From Ciona intestinalis (lineage: Eukaryota; Chordata; Ascidiacea; Phlebobranchia; Cionidae), in contig NC_020172.2 in assembly GCF_000224145.3 (NCBI RefSeq), positions 1,248,921 through 1,312,920 of the forward strand: DNA of 64,000 nucleotides, in the 5' to 3' direction. Numbering within the stretch: position 1 is the stretch's first letter; every line of letters starts with the position of its first letter. The translations under genes and the position numbers were made by a program. Below, one piece after another: positions 48,001-59,894 of this stretch. The notes beneath the pieces are model-generated. The model made no database searches. It worked only from the letters and a program-made list of their open reading frames with translations, and had not been told where the DNA came from.

Positions 48001-51000
48001 CTCAAAAAAGTCTCACCTTTTACAATGGCGTATATGATGGTTATCAACATGATAAAGAACATAATGAAATGCATGTAACAAGCACGAACGTCTTCTTTCT
48101 GGAAACCAACATTCGAACCTTCTTCGTCTTCGTCCGTCTTCTTTTTTGTAGTTTTGAAAGTCAGTTCACCTGTAACCGTGATTAAATGATTAAAATCCGG
48201 TGTATTTGTGTTTTACAATAAAATTAAATGGGGAACACATTTTGACGTTTTGGTTTTAACATTAAACCAAGTTTTTAACACTTTTGTTTATATTTTATTT
48301 GGTAATGAATCTTTCTAGCGGTATTATTTACCTTTTCCTTTCAGTAGTTTTGTGCCAACAATTCTGCGTACTCCGTTAAAATAAGTGAACCACAAATTAG
48401 TCGAAGCCAGTTCGCCGTTCCACATGTCCTTGATTCCGAACCCGGGAGGGGGGTAGAGAAGGAGGAAGTTTCCAAGAAGATAATAGATGAAGAAAGCAAA
48501 GGCGAACTCAAGCCCGATTTTCGACACTGGCCACAAACCGAAAAAGATAGCCCAGGCCGGGACAAGTTGAAAGAACGGAATTGAGATGGAAGCACAGAAG
48601 TAGTTGAAGCCACACGAGCTGTAGAAGACACGTTGCGACATTGAGAGACCAGACTGCATGAGCGGGAACTCGTCGAGGAAGATTTGTAAGTTTCCTTTAC
48701 ACCATCTTGACCGCTGTTTGAAAATCTCTGTGATTTCGTGAGGTGACTGTCCAATAGCAAGAACTTCATGATGATAAGCCACACCCCAACCCATAGTACA
48801 TAGACGTAGAGACAATAAAGTGTCCTCAGTCAAACAACCGACAGGAAAGTAGCCGACGTCCTTCAAAGCGTCTGCTCTGACCGTGAAATTTGTTCCGCAG
48901 CAGTTGACAGCACTCCAACGATCAAGACTGGGTTCGATACGATGGAAGAACGAGACGTTGAGATGGTCCCACACGTCTTCGTCAGAGTTGACATTGTAGA
49001 AGAACTGTGGGGTTTGCACCAGAGCAAGTGGACGTGTTCGTTTTTCAGAGAACACAGGAAGCACACGGAGAAGATAGTTTCGCCTGAAAAGTAGGACAAT
49101 GCATACAGTTTTAATGGTTGCTTGGTAAAATAGTCCTAAGCACACAAAAAATGCAGAATCCATTACCTAAACTCTATAGATAAAAATACGGGAAATGATG
49201 GTTCGGCAAAAAATCAATTTACCTTGGCATGAAATCTGCGTCAAAGATGATTACACATTCCTGCTCTGCGTAAGCGTCGTCGAACACGAAGTGCAATGTA
49301 TGGTTGATGTTGCCTGCCTTAGCGTGATGGGGAACACCAGGCAGCTTCGTTCGTGCGACGTAATGCAAATAGACACCCCTTGAATAAAAGCACCAGGTGT
49401 TAACTTTTAAGGTACAGTTGGTATTATAAGTCTTTTGTAAGAATGGAGGCTCTTATATAACTTTGTGTTGCTTACCTCTTTGTACGTTTCGACAAAACCC
49501 AATTTTCGAGACTTTCTCTTCGACCATCATCAAGCACGTATACATGGACATGGAAATTAGGTGGGAGATCCATATGAACGATTTCGTGTACAGTACCTGC
49601 TACCACTTCCAGCGGTTCCTGTACAGATAGTTTATGTTGCATTAAATTATATTACGAAAATTAGTTGTGGTGGCAAAAGAACACTCGTAAATTTCAAAGC
49701 AGTACGCGTACATACTCCAGAATGAAGAGAAATGTATAAGACAAATCACCTGCGTTGGATATCATTACAAAATGCTCACCTTGTATGTTGGGACCATGAT
49801 TCTAGCTGTGTGAAACTTTTGGCGGAGATAGGCGTCGTCAGGCAGGGGTTCACGGGAAACCCATTTCCACAGACACAAACCCTAAGTAAGAAACAAAATA
49901 TTAGGTTTTTGGTTATGGAAACCCAAAACTATTATAATTGGTGACTGAACTTATTAAAAGGTAAATTTTCCGTTTAGTGTTTTGTTTTACGAACCTGGAG
50001 AATAAGAGACGGTGCAGTAATAATCTCAAGGATAGCGACAACAATGCAGTAAATCCGGTTCAAACCGGGCGCATCCAGTGTGTACTGTATACGCACGAAC
50101 ACGTAAGCAAGGAAAGAGCAGATGTAAAAGATGTAGAGAGATTGATAAATGTAGTTGTCCGATTTGAAGGTAATCTTGGGAACTGGAATCGATGTCTCTG
50201 GGGCTGGAGTATCATCGTCTATAAACTGTAAAGAAATGCTGGTTAAGTATGCGTTTATATATGTAAGAATAATGTGATTACTTTTTTATAAAAGTTTGAA
50301 AGCTTTTGTGTAAGATATCACGGTTCATCATAGTATTAAAAAGATGAATAAATAAATTCTATGATTGTGTCAGTGTAGGGTTAAACGTTTATTTAGGAGT
50401 ATGTAAACATATCCCACATACATCTTCATAATCGTCCCAATCATTCTCATCATCTGATCCCATGTAACAACTATCATCCTCGTTTAGAGGAGCCATTTGT
50501 GGGAAATCCATGTCATCCCTGTATACAGGAGGAGGAGCATCTCTCAACTTCTCCGATGCAGCAATACTGAAGGACTCGTCGTCATCTAAAAATAAAAAAA
50601 AAACTGTGTTTTTGCTGATCCATATTTTTTTTATTACGTAAAGTTGGTGGGGGCAGACGGGACACCCTTAGCAGATATAGTATCCATACATTCTGAACGT
50701 GTTAACAATGGTCTTTACTACCAAATGCAACGAAAAATAGAACGTTAAGGTGTCTTATCTTCCCCCACCTTCTATATATTCGATGTTCGGTTATCTATTG
50801 GATTTTTTAAGGTTTGAATGTTGCATTTCGTGTCTTAAACTTAAGCAACAGCTTAGCAATAGTGTTTTATATAACACCCGTTCTAAACGGTTTGCACGCG
50901 AGCAACTTTGTTTCTTTGAAACACGATCATTTTTTAACAAACCTTGTGGTAATGGTGGTGGATAAGTATGTCTGTGGTTATCCTGCTCTCGGTGATGATC

Positions 51001-54000
51001 AAATTCCCTGTAATTCCTATGTTGTCGCACAACTGGTGGGGGGTTATGACTTGGTCCATTTGGCGGTTGGTCTAAAATGGAAACGGATAAAAGATTTATT
51101 TATACTGATAAGTTAGATGTTTTATCGGTTGGACGTTTACAACATTGGAAAAGCAAGCTTTCATACATTTATACGAAGTGTCAGTTATGCAGAAAAAAAA
51201 CAGTCGCCTTGAAAGTTACCTAATATACGTGGTAACTTGTAATATGAGCACGAGGTGTATGTGTTATAAGGATCTTCGTTTCATGTGCACACGAGGACTT
51301 GATACCACAGGCAAAAAGTACAATATACTTATATATTTTAACTTACTGTTTTCTAAAGCATTGGCATGTGCACGGGTAAGCGGGCGTATAGTTAGATTTC
51401 TTGGCCCAATTCCGCTGTCACTGCTGTCGTACACCTCGTCGTCTCGATTTTCAAATTCCTGGTGATGCTGCAAAGCCAAATTTTATTAATAAAATCCATG
51501 TTTATGCAACTGACAGACCAGTTTTTTGGGTAATCTAAATTTTAACGTCCAGACAAGAGGTGATTTCTTTTTTTGGGTAATCTAAATTTTAACGTCCAGA
51601 CAAGAGGTGATTTCTTTTTTTGGGTAATCTAAATTTTAACGTCCAGACAAGAGGTGATTTCTTATTTTGGGTAATCTAAATTTTAACGTCCAGACAAGAG
51701 GTGATTTCTTTTAACGATATTTCCGAAAGAAAGAAAGTGCATTTTTTGGAAGACTGTAAAGTAATAAGACAACTCTCACCCTTGGTTGTCTACCGTCGAA
51801 CCCTCGTCTAAGATCTCCCATTTGACCTTGTACTTTGTTCACAGCCTTATACACCTGTTAAATATACACTTTTAAAGCAACATTTTCTGAATTTGAACAA
51901 ACAACAGAGCTGGGTTTCGGGTCGAAGTACACCTGAACTTTAAAGATTTTAAATCCAGTTTTTATGAATTGCAAATCCCTATAGCTATCGGAATTAAATT
52001 ATAGTTCCGTGTAAGTTCTAAACTTACAACCCCAACCAATAAAACAGCATATCATATTCATACTTATACAGGTTAGAACCACGTACCTGATTTTGACATT
52101 CTTCAAGTCTCTTACTGAAATAGTCAGCCATCTCGTCCATGTCTTGCGATTCACCACGAGCTCCCATGTTTCCTAAGCCTCGCGATAACTGTGATTTTAA
52201 ACTTTCGATTTCGTCCCTAACGGCTGAGATGCTACTTTCTGTAGGTTGTGTAGATTCCAGCTGGAAATATAGAGAACAAACTGATATTTCTATGCCATAC
52301 TAATAAATAAAACAATTGATTTAGTGACCACTGGATTGGAGCAATAAATGCCGCGCTAACCACTTCGCCGTGGCGCCCGGAGAATGGGTGTTAAATGAGT
52401 GAGTTTTTAAGCTCACTAAAATTTATAGCTTAATAAATATAAAAAAAAAAAACGGTTTATTAAACTGCAAAACATTATTGAATCTTTAAATGTACAGTCT
52501 TTGCAACACAAAACAAAATCACTAACCGTTTGAAACGTCCGACTGTTTGTTGGAGTTATCGTAGAAGCGTCAGATGAAACACCAGCTCGGTTAGTTGGAC
52601 GAACTGTGTGGCGACCTGACGGACCAGCAGGGTAGCTGAACATAGAGCTTTCTTGTGTGGAGTCAGTTCTCTGTAATCAGATACATAAAAACAATTTTTA
52701 TTTATATGTTTGAATATAAATACATAACATAACATTTTATTAACTGGAATACAAAGACGCCATATATATAGTACCACTATATTTTATGATCGTGTTCTGA
52801 ACAATTAACAACATAGTTTTTCTTTGTAGAATTTGAGTATACAATGTTATATGCTTACTCAATCATACTAATTGTAAATATTTTTGTCCTATTCATTCTT
52901 GCATGATGATTAACAGCTCGCAAGAATGTAATTCACCCTAAAGGCATTCTGCAAACCTGAAAGCTTTATACAAAACAATATACAAATGTTAAAACGTTAA
53001 CTTCCTTTTCTGATAATATTTTACAAGAACTCTAAAACAAACGCGTGTGTGTATGGTATAAATGACGGTGAGTAAAAATATAATACATACCTCGCTTCTA
53101 TTTCGACCTTGCATTTGGTGCATGGCACTGTCCGCTTGCCGCTGGACATCTTCCAGTTTTCTAAAAACGTAGATAATAAAAATTACTATATAGTAGGGTG
53201 GGGAAAGATGGGACACCTTTAACACATAATAACCAAATATCCTGATCGTGTTTTAAACAATTAACAACGATCTATGGGAGCCGCGACGATAAAGTTTCAT
53301 ACAAAATCGTTGAACGTTCGTTTACTACCAAATTGGAGGAAAAATAGGTTGAAAAGGTGTCCCATCTTCCCCCCACTCTACTATATAGGTTGAGGTAAGA
53401 TGGTTCATGTTTTACTCATTTTTATTGTCCCATTCGGCGGTAAAAAATACAGAAATATATACCGATAGTACCTCCCTACAACTCTAAGGAGGTTGTTAAA
53501 AACACGGTTATATGAAATATTGGATATTATATGAGCTAACGGTATCCATATTAACTCACAGTGCGGTATATGTAAATACGTAAAACTTGGAAGAAACTCC
53601 TCGTTTATATAGACACGCTTACTTGTTGAAGTACTCTGCTAGTTCATCGAGATTGGTAGGCCTGCTACCTCCGTTTGTGATCGTAGTGTTAGTATCTTCT
53701 GAGTAACCGGACTGTAAACGTCGAATGTCAGCGCTCTGATAAAAGAGTAATTTAAAATAAATTAAATTCGTTTGAAGAAGAAAATCGGAAAACATGAAGA
53801 GGACGTTTTAAGGAGAAATTGAATAAATATAACAACAAATCAATCGCTTTTGGGGCAACGACAGTGTTTGCAATTATTTTTAAAACTTATTGCAAAAGAC
53901 AAACAGTATGTCCAAAAATAACTTAGCCATAGGTCATCATACGAAACAGTTATAGTTTCAACGTACGAGCTTTCTATATTTAGTTAAACTAGTTGATAAG

Positions 54001-57000
54001 AAGATCCTGAACATTAATCGTACGATAACCACGAGATTTCAATTTAGCCCTTGGGCGAACTGATGTTGGGACATACAGCTATGTACAAAACACATGGAGA
54101 AGGAAATAACGATTGTAAAAAAGAAATAGCTTTTGTTTAAAGAGTATTCACCTCTAACGGGTCAGGATAAAATTGTCCGGTAAAATTACTTGAAGAGGTG
54201 CTTTTGTATTTGTCCTGAAATGAAATAAAACAAAGTAAGTCAAAAAAATAAGCTTAGCTTATATATAGGGTAAATAGTATTGGGTAAATTGTAATAATTC
54301 TCACGGGTTTTGGCGGGCGAGGAGGGTATCGCCGATCGAAATCATCTTGAGAGTCTGGAAAAATAATAAATTAAATTTAAATATGTGAAATGTGTATATA
54401 ACCCTTAGCAACTTTCGTAACTGCATTGTTGTGTTAAAATTTTTGGCGGTCAAGCTTTTGTGAAAGTCTATTTTATCTTTCCTGTGTAAAAGGGCGTGGT
54501 TTTTTTGGGTAATTTTCGTAACTTGGTTGTTTTTAAATAATAATTCTTTGGCTCTAATTTGGTATTAATCATCGCATAATTAAACTTTGCATCAAGTCTA
54601 TCGTTGCCTTTCCCCCACAATAAATAGAATTGATGCTATATGGGAAATGCTATCATTTGGTAAACTTACCAAAACTATCCGAGCTGTAAACACTCGATCC
54701 ATCCGATCCAAACCGGTTATTTTCGTCATTTCCGGAGGTGGTTCGACGGCTGGAATTACTCACCTAAATGATATCATTGCAAGAATGAAAGAACGTGTAT
54801 AACCTGGTATAGACTTTATCACAAAAAATCGACATGCAAAAATAATTGCCATTTTGTCCAAAAATATAAAAAAAAATCCAAAAATTTTAAAATATTTTAG
54901 TCGTTATTACAAGCTTAAAATAAACCCTGACCGTATTTTAAATATTTAACAACGGTCAACGGAAGTCGTGGAACACGGTTTTATAGTTTTTTGAATGTTT
55001 TTGTTTACTACCAAATGGGCCTGGAGATAAAATGAAAAGACAACACATCTTCCCCCACCCTAACATATTTAGTAACCAACCGAGTATGGAGGAAGTGTCT
55101 GATTTCTGTCTCTATGTCTTGTTCCTCCGCTCCTTTTACTCCTCGGAGGTTGGATGTTGGCTCCCATGGAGATCGTCCTCCTCTTTGAGTCGGAAACAGG
55201 TGGAGGATGGGAGTCACGGATGGAGAATGCTGCGCTGCTACCACTGGGTCCACTCGGTAGCGTGCTGGCGTTACGAGATCTACCGCTATAAACATGCAGT
55301 ATATGTCATACATTGGGTTTATTACATTTGAATAAAATTAGTCAGATAACAAGCTGTTAAGGTACAATGTTTGCCAACAACTGATCTGGTACAAATTTTA
55401 GGACATATATGGGTGTAAAATGAAGACCAAAAATCGTTTTTTATCTATCTCTTTAAATACATACTGAAGATTAAAATATTCTAAACAAAGAGTATGGAAT
55501 TAACAACACAACTATATTCGTTTTGAACATACCCACGGCTAAGAACTGTTAAGTATAAAAGTGTTAAAAGGCGTGGCTATTCAATCCACGATACAATATC
55601 ATTTAGAATAAATATATTAACAAAACCCGAAACGTTTAAAATATTAAAAAAGGTAACAAAATTATTTCAATTTGACTACTGTGATTGTTGTGTTAACTAA
55701 TACTGCTATCAAGCACCATATCCTGACTGTATTTCATTATACACAAGAATCGTCCTGGCGTATATGAGCACCAGATCAGGGTTAGAATTAGGGAACTTAC
55801 AACTTATTACTTCAGTTTCTATATGCAGTATGAGAAACTACGTTGGTCTTAAAAACAAGCATTCTATCCGCGCTGTAATAGTTAAATTAAAGGGTGAAAT
55901 ATAAACGGGTTTGTTTACCTTGCAGACGTGTCTCCATCGGTGAAATTAAAGTGGTCAGGTCCAAAGTCGTTCTCAGACGTACCCTGAAATGTACGTGGCA
56001 CATGGTAATAGATATAGTCTAAACTGTTTATATTATTGGTATTACATCACTGCTGTCTAGGATTGTAGGAGTAAAGTTAGCTTATACATTTCCGTATGTA
56101 ATTGTATGTTGATACGTTAATAGTAGTGTGGGTGTTTACGAGTTTAAAACATGTATTTTAAAGAGAGGGTTCCTTTTATGTGTAACTTTAATGCAGAAAC
56201 ATCGTTTTTGCCCGCGGGGTGACTATGTTGGTGTTTAAACAAACGCATAGCTAGTTTAACAATTAATTTCCGTGATCGTGTACTGCAGTGAATTATTCAC
56301 ATGAAAGTTTCGTGATGCGTCAAAACTTGCCAGGGCAGTATTTCACTGCGCGTCGTTAATAAAGCAATTAGAAGCGGAGACGCTCGTAACTTCACGACGC
56401 CGAGGTTACGCAACACTCGTTCAGTTTTCAGGGTATCGTTTCCCGAACTAATACAACAAATCACTTAATTGCAGTCTCTCTGGCCAATAATTATGCTAGC
56501 GGCATGTAAAGGGTAGTTATAAAATAAGATGTATATGCCCGTAAAGTAAAACATACCCCAAACGCTTGCGGTAATATGCGGTTTTACTATTTTAAATCAA
56601 TAAAGTGCATGCAACGTGACGGTTCAAAAGGACCAAATCTTTATTAACACGCAATAACCGTGTTTAATCTTGGTACCGTATGTTCAAGCATCATTCTCAC
56701 ATTTAAATTCAAATATACATAACTGTATTTGACAAATGCAGTTGGCCATTTGGCGGTAAGTTGTAAAGTAACATGATAAAACGTGAGGTAATGGGTTCAA
56801 ATCCTTCTAATTTCAGTTCTTATACTGAGAAAAATAATAATAACGACTAGTTTTATTTCAAGCAACTTACATAAGAACTCGTATATCTTGATGGTTTGGG
56901 GGGGATAGAACTCCTGGGAAGACTACGGCCTTCAGAGAATCCGCTTCTTCTGTATGCTCCAGGCAGCTGGTGATATTTACGGTACAGTTATAAACGTATC

Positions 57001-57731
57001 ATACGAAAAGTCAAGGCGATATTTATGACATGTGTGTTACAGTAGGTATATTACGTAGGTGTTCAAAAGGGAAGAGAGTAAAAAAAAAAACAATCAACCC
57101 CCTTTTTATTGGTGTATGGTAGGGTGGGGTAAGATGGGACTTGCTTTTAAACATTTTTCTTTGTTAGTACACATAGTTTATTTAGGAAATTATATAACCG
57201 TATAGTTACAAGACTAAAAAAAAGAATGTGTTAATTGTTAAAAACACAATTAACGGTATCCTATCTCACTCCGCAGTATTATATATATAGTAGGGCGGGG
57301 AAGATGGGACACATTTTGACTCTATTTTCTCGTCCCTTTTAGTAGTAAACGAAAAATATTCAAAGAATAATAAAACTATATCCTCACGACTCCCATATAC
57401 CGTTGTTAATTGTTTAAAACATGATCAGGCTATTTGAATATTATATGTGCTACAGGTGTCCCATCTTCCCCCATCCTACTATACACTATTATGTTAAGTT
57501 TATATAGTTTATATAGATTTTGAATGTTAAAAACTTGCATTACGCTTTACACGATATTCCAATGTAGTTGTAATTTAACAATTTGTGTATCAAACTACAG
57601 AAACCCTTCGCAATGATTTTAATGGCGTAAAATAACCCCACATGGTAATATTGAGAACAGCGATATAAACAAACGGTGAATACAGGTTACTTAAATCTAC
57701 TTACGTCTTGATATCGATCTGGTCTGCTCAT
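43826..57731 (-). CDS. CesA: Cellulose synthase with C-terminal GH6 domain
   Basis: Epidermal membrane enzyme that polymerises UDP-glucose into tunic cellulose; known in tunicates as an ancient acquisition from bacteria. 28 phase-consistent exons: 57705-57731 (ATG), 56871-56966, 55919-55983, 55081-55285, 54670-54763, 54305-54354, 54152-54214, 53623-53735, 53091-53160, 52527-52670, 52087-52260, 51780-51854, 51347-51467, 50943-51071, 50422-50585, 49995-50225, 49780-49881, 49476-49618, 49223-49378, 48332-49083, 48017-48169, 47663-47929, 47346-47576, 46680-46819 (also present at 45887-46026), 45344-45624, 44837-44991, 44485-44574, 43826-44190; 1,551 residues. Residues 1-530: low-complexity, charged, coiled-coil-prone. 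TM pairs from about 550. GT2 core: VLDDG (~671), FDADF (~737), TED (~827), QRSRW (~866). GH6 from ~1135 to ~1500 (LIVMEPS, YVDAGNAMYLQW, DTSRNG, GESDG). The published start may be a later ATG. Confidence 0.96.
45036..45066. repeat. (TA)n microsatellite
   Basis: About fifteen TA dinucleotides in a CesA intron. Confidence 0.95.
45172..45262 (-). repeat. SINE tail fragment, reverse orientation
   Basis: GCAATGACAGTCGTTATAACACG and TATTCGCCTACGAGTTACCCC. In a CesA intron. Confidence 0.6.
46322..46507. repeat. MITE, duplication copy 1
   Basis: GTGGGGTAAGACGGGACACCT left end, GTGTCCCAATACTCCCATCTTACTATA right end. Confidence 0.8.
46508..46632. other. Assembly gap (125 N)
   Basis: Fixed-size run of N between the two copies of the duplicated CesA segment. 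Confidence 1.
47113..47306. repeat. MITE, duplication copy 2
   Basis: Allelic counterpart of 46322-46507, closer to the family consensus (AACAACGGCCTATGGAAGTCG). Confidence 0.8.
48332..50225 (-). other. CesA: CesA GT2 catalytic domain exons
   Basis: Exons 49995-50225 to 48332-49083 carry the two N-terminal membrane helices (YQSLYIFYICSFLAYVFV and YCIVVAILEIITAPSLIL) and the D, DxD, TED, QxxRW signature, all with the catalytic residues present. The 752-base exon 48332-49083 alone holds TED, QRSRW and the following helices. Its length contrasts with the short exons around it. Confidence 0.93.
50640..50776. repeat. MITE, internally shortened
   Basis: GTTGGTGGGGGCAGACGGGA left end, GTGTCTTATCTTCCCCCACCTTCTATA right end. 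Lies in a CesA intron. Confidence 0.7.
51521..51713. repeat. Four-copy, 47-bp tandem repeat in a CesA intron
   Basis: GGGTAATCTAAATTTTAACG...TCCAGACAAGAGGTGATTTC starts at 51528, 51575, 51622 and 51669. Exact 47-base period and almost no divergence, so recent expansion. Confidence 0.95.
52320..52381 (-). repeat. SINE head fragment, reverse orientation
   Basis: CCACTGGATTGGAGCAATAAAT, then GCTAACCACTTCGCCGTGGCGCC, the reversed A box and 5' end; the body between is deleted. Confidence 0.6.
53189..53386. repeat. MITE, full length
   Basis: TATAGTAGGGTGGGGAAAGA left end, CATCTTCCCCCCACTCTACTATA right end, full interior. In a CesA intron. Confidence 0.9.
53387..53572. repeat. Divergent MITE directly abutting the previous one
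   Basis: GGTTGAGGTAAGATGGTTCATG left end, GCTAACGGTATCCATATTAAC right end. The ACGGTATCC subfamily. Confidence 0.65.
54920..55075. repeat. MITE, left end truncated, ending 6 bases from a CesA exon
   Basis: CCCTGACCGTATTTTAAATATT, ACAACGGTCAACGGAAGTCG, TTTACTACCAAATGGGCCTG and CATCTTCCCCCACCCTAACATA. The exon 55081-55285 donor (minus strand, GT at 55079-55080) lies just beside it. Confidence 0.75.
57116..57283. repeat. Divergent MITE in CesA intron 1
   Basis: TGGTAGGGTGGGGTAAGATGG left end, ACGGTATCCTATCTCACTCCG right end. Confidence 0.7.
57286..57485. repeat. MITE immediately after the previous copy
   Basis: TATAGTAGGGCGGGGAAGATG left end, TGTCCCATCTTCCCCCATCC right end, inverted-interior orientation. 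Confidence 0.85.
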
Positions 57732-59158
57732 TGTCAGACCAGGTGTTCAAGTCTATTTGACGAAAGAACTGTCGTGATCTAACGACTTTCTTTCTCAATA
57801 TTAGCCTACTAACTAAAGTTACAGAAACTGTAGTCTAAAAATGTACGTTGTATTAGTACGAGGTTATGTAAGCAAAATTAACCTAGAAAGTATAAACTTG
57901 GTATCCTGACTATGCATATTACATAAAAGAAGCTTCACTATACTAAAGTTTTGCTATATTATGCTGACTAGGCATACTGTTCTAACAATACTGCGTTATA
58001 GTTGAGATTGTACCTCAAATACAACTTGTACACTTGATACGGTTACCTAAGACTTGATGTAACTGACAACAATACTGATACGACCATATAGGTCCGCTTG
58101 TCATTTGAGCAATACTTGCCGGGCAAGTAGCTCAGCGCTGTGCGATTATAGCGTCATGAGTCGGACGCTGGTGCCCGCAGGCGAAAACTGTGTTGGACTT
58201 GCTCACTGCCAGCACCGCCGGCTCCAATTAAAACGCTGGATTTCAGCAAATTGGTATACGGAAAAACTGATTGAAATTCCTGTTATATACTTACTGGGTA
58301 ATTTGAAAACAGTTTTGCGTGTTTCTAAACATTTATGAAGAGTGTTCAAAAATAATATTTTTTTTAGTTACCAAAATAGTTAGTGCATATTTCTCTGACG
58401 TGAACGTCACTCGAATCGCGCGCAATCTACACAGATTATGACGTCATAAGCTTCCTTATGACTCAATGACACAACGAATGCTGTAACTCCTGCGGTACCA
58501 AAAGTTTCTAAAACCGTCGACAAAAGATTTATTTAGAAAAATTAAGATAAAGAGGCTATAATATGTTTTACAAGTCACAATGTAAAAACGCTTTGTAAGA
58601 AGAAAAATCACGCATTCTGTGACATGTTCTTCATTCAGTATTCGAATGTGCCACGTTGTAATTATATGTTTCAAAACTTGAGCGGTTGGGCAGTATATGT
58701 GTACACAAACGTAAAGGCGTATGTTAACAGTTGTGGCATGCTTGAATGACTGCATAAAAATTCGTGCAATGGGAAATTAAACGTATAAAAGTCAGTTTTG
58801 AATTTATGTTTTTTTTTCAAATTTAATGAAAACATGCCTCGCTATTTTTTGTGTTTTTTTAAAAAAAAACTTGTGTGCAGTGGTTAGAATGCTTAAACCA
58901 CGTTGCTAAATACGTTCTTGTGTGGGAAATAAGGAACAAAAGTGACAAACACTGATTCAGTACATCGTATGCGTGCAAATGGTTAAAACTGGAACAACGC
59001 CGAAAGATTGTTGCTGGCGTATCATACATAGGCTTGTTGGAAGCCACATAAATATCTTGTCAATTTTCAAAGCACCGGGTTGTTAGTGCATGAGTTGGCC
59101 GTGGAGGTAAAGTATTTGTGGTTAATAAGATCTAGGTAAATTTCCCACACAAATTGTG
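57732..59158. other. CesA upstream region
   Basis: 1.4 kb between the CesA ATG and the next gene's stop. AT-rich except for a GC-rich island at about 58120-58230. TGACGTCA lies at 58439-58446. Expected to hold the CesA promoter; no SINE or MITE seen. Confidence 0.5.
58173..58182. promoter_or_regulatory. AP-2-type GCCN4GGC site in GC-rich island upstream of CesA
   Basis: GCCCGCAGGC fits the AP-2 half-site spacing GCC-N(3/4)-GGC. It lies about 440 bases upstream of the CesA ATG inside a GC-rich island that also contains the palindrome CTTGCCGGGCAAG (58126-58138). AP-2-like control and a GC-rich upstream element have been described for Ciona CesA; that this is the same site is my inference. Confidence 0.4.
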
Positions 59159-59894
59159 CTATAAGTCGGTCGTTACAAGACCAGTGTCTTCATACTGATA
59201 CGTGTTTGCGAGTATTTCCCTGTCCATGTGGTCAGGCGGCAGGGATACGAGTTTGCGGGCGCTCATTTGACCATCCGGGTCGCCCAGGGCAGGCAAAGGG
59301 CGACACAGTTTATCGAAATTTAACTGGTCTATGGGCTCTAGCAGTCGATGCGGCTGGCCACCGAGTTTTGCGACGAGTTCCTTGGGCAGTTTGCTAAGGT
59401 CGACGGGTAAAGTACCGTATTCGCATACGTACTTGCCGCCGCCGCCTATGCTGAGCTTTCGGCTGCGTTTTGTGTGTTTTTGTGGAGACCGGGCAGAACT
59501 GGGTCGAACTGGTTGAGACTGGTTCTTCTTTGGTGGTGCGGATGTCGCATTTTTCGATGCTTTTGCTGATTTTTTGGGTCGCCGATGACGACGTTTGGGA
59601 CTGCTGCCGGGGCCAGCCCAAGTAGCTTGGGCGTAGATTGGCATTTCTATGACAGTGCCACCCATAGGTGACTTCAGTGACACTGAATGGTGCACCGGGT
59701 GTGCAACATGGTTCTGCGGAATTTTATTCAATTCGATATGTTTTTCGACTTGTTTAGAAAAAGAAATGTTATTTCCACTACTTCTTGAAACTCGTCGTTT
59801 TCGTTTTGAGTCTCCAGAGTCCCATCCACCGTCGCTATGGGCACGACGACAGTGTCGCTTGGCGGAACTTTTTCTCGCTTTACTTCGCCGCGAG
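59159..59894 (-). CDS. Unrecognised basic, Ser/Arg/Lys-rich protein (5' part in gap)
   Basis: Open frame of about 245 codons from the gap edge at 59894 to a TAG stop at 59159. Upstream half is strongly basic with RRxS-type sites (HSDGGWDSGDSKRKRRVSRS; KRRHRRPKKSAKASKNATSA). The C-terminal 95 residues are more ordered, with VCEYGTLPVDLSKLPKELVA, LGGQPHRLLEPIDQLNFDKL, DHMDREILANTYQYEDTG. No transmembrane segment or domain I recognise. Across the gap, ATG at 60470 starts MDYVRSAFGYWKRGTK in an open frame, a possible start, but the phase cannot be joined. Same strand as CesA. Codon use looks coding; function unknown. Confidence 0.65.

Noticed and set aside
43826..57731. CesA/GH6 as bacterial contamination
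   Set aside because: It is split by 27 GT-AG introns carrying Ciona repeats, so it is a resident nuclear gene.
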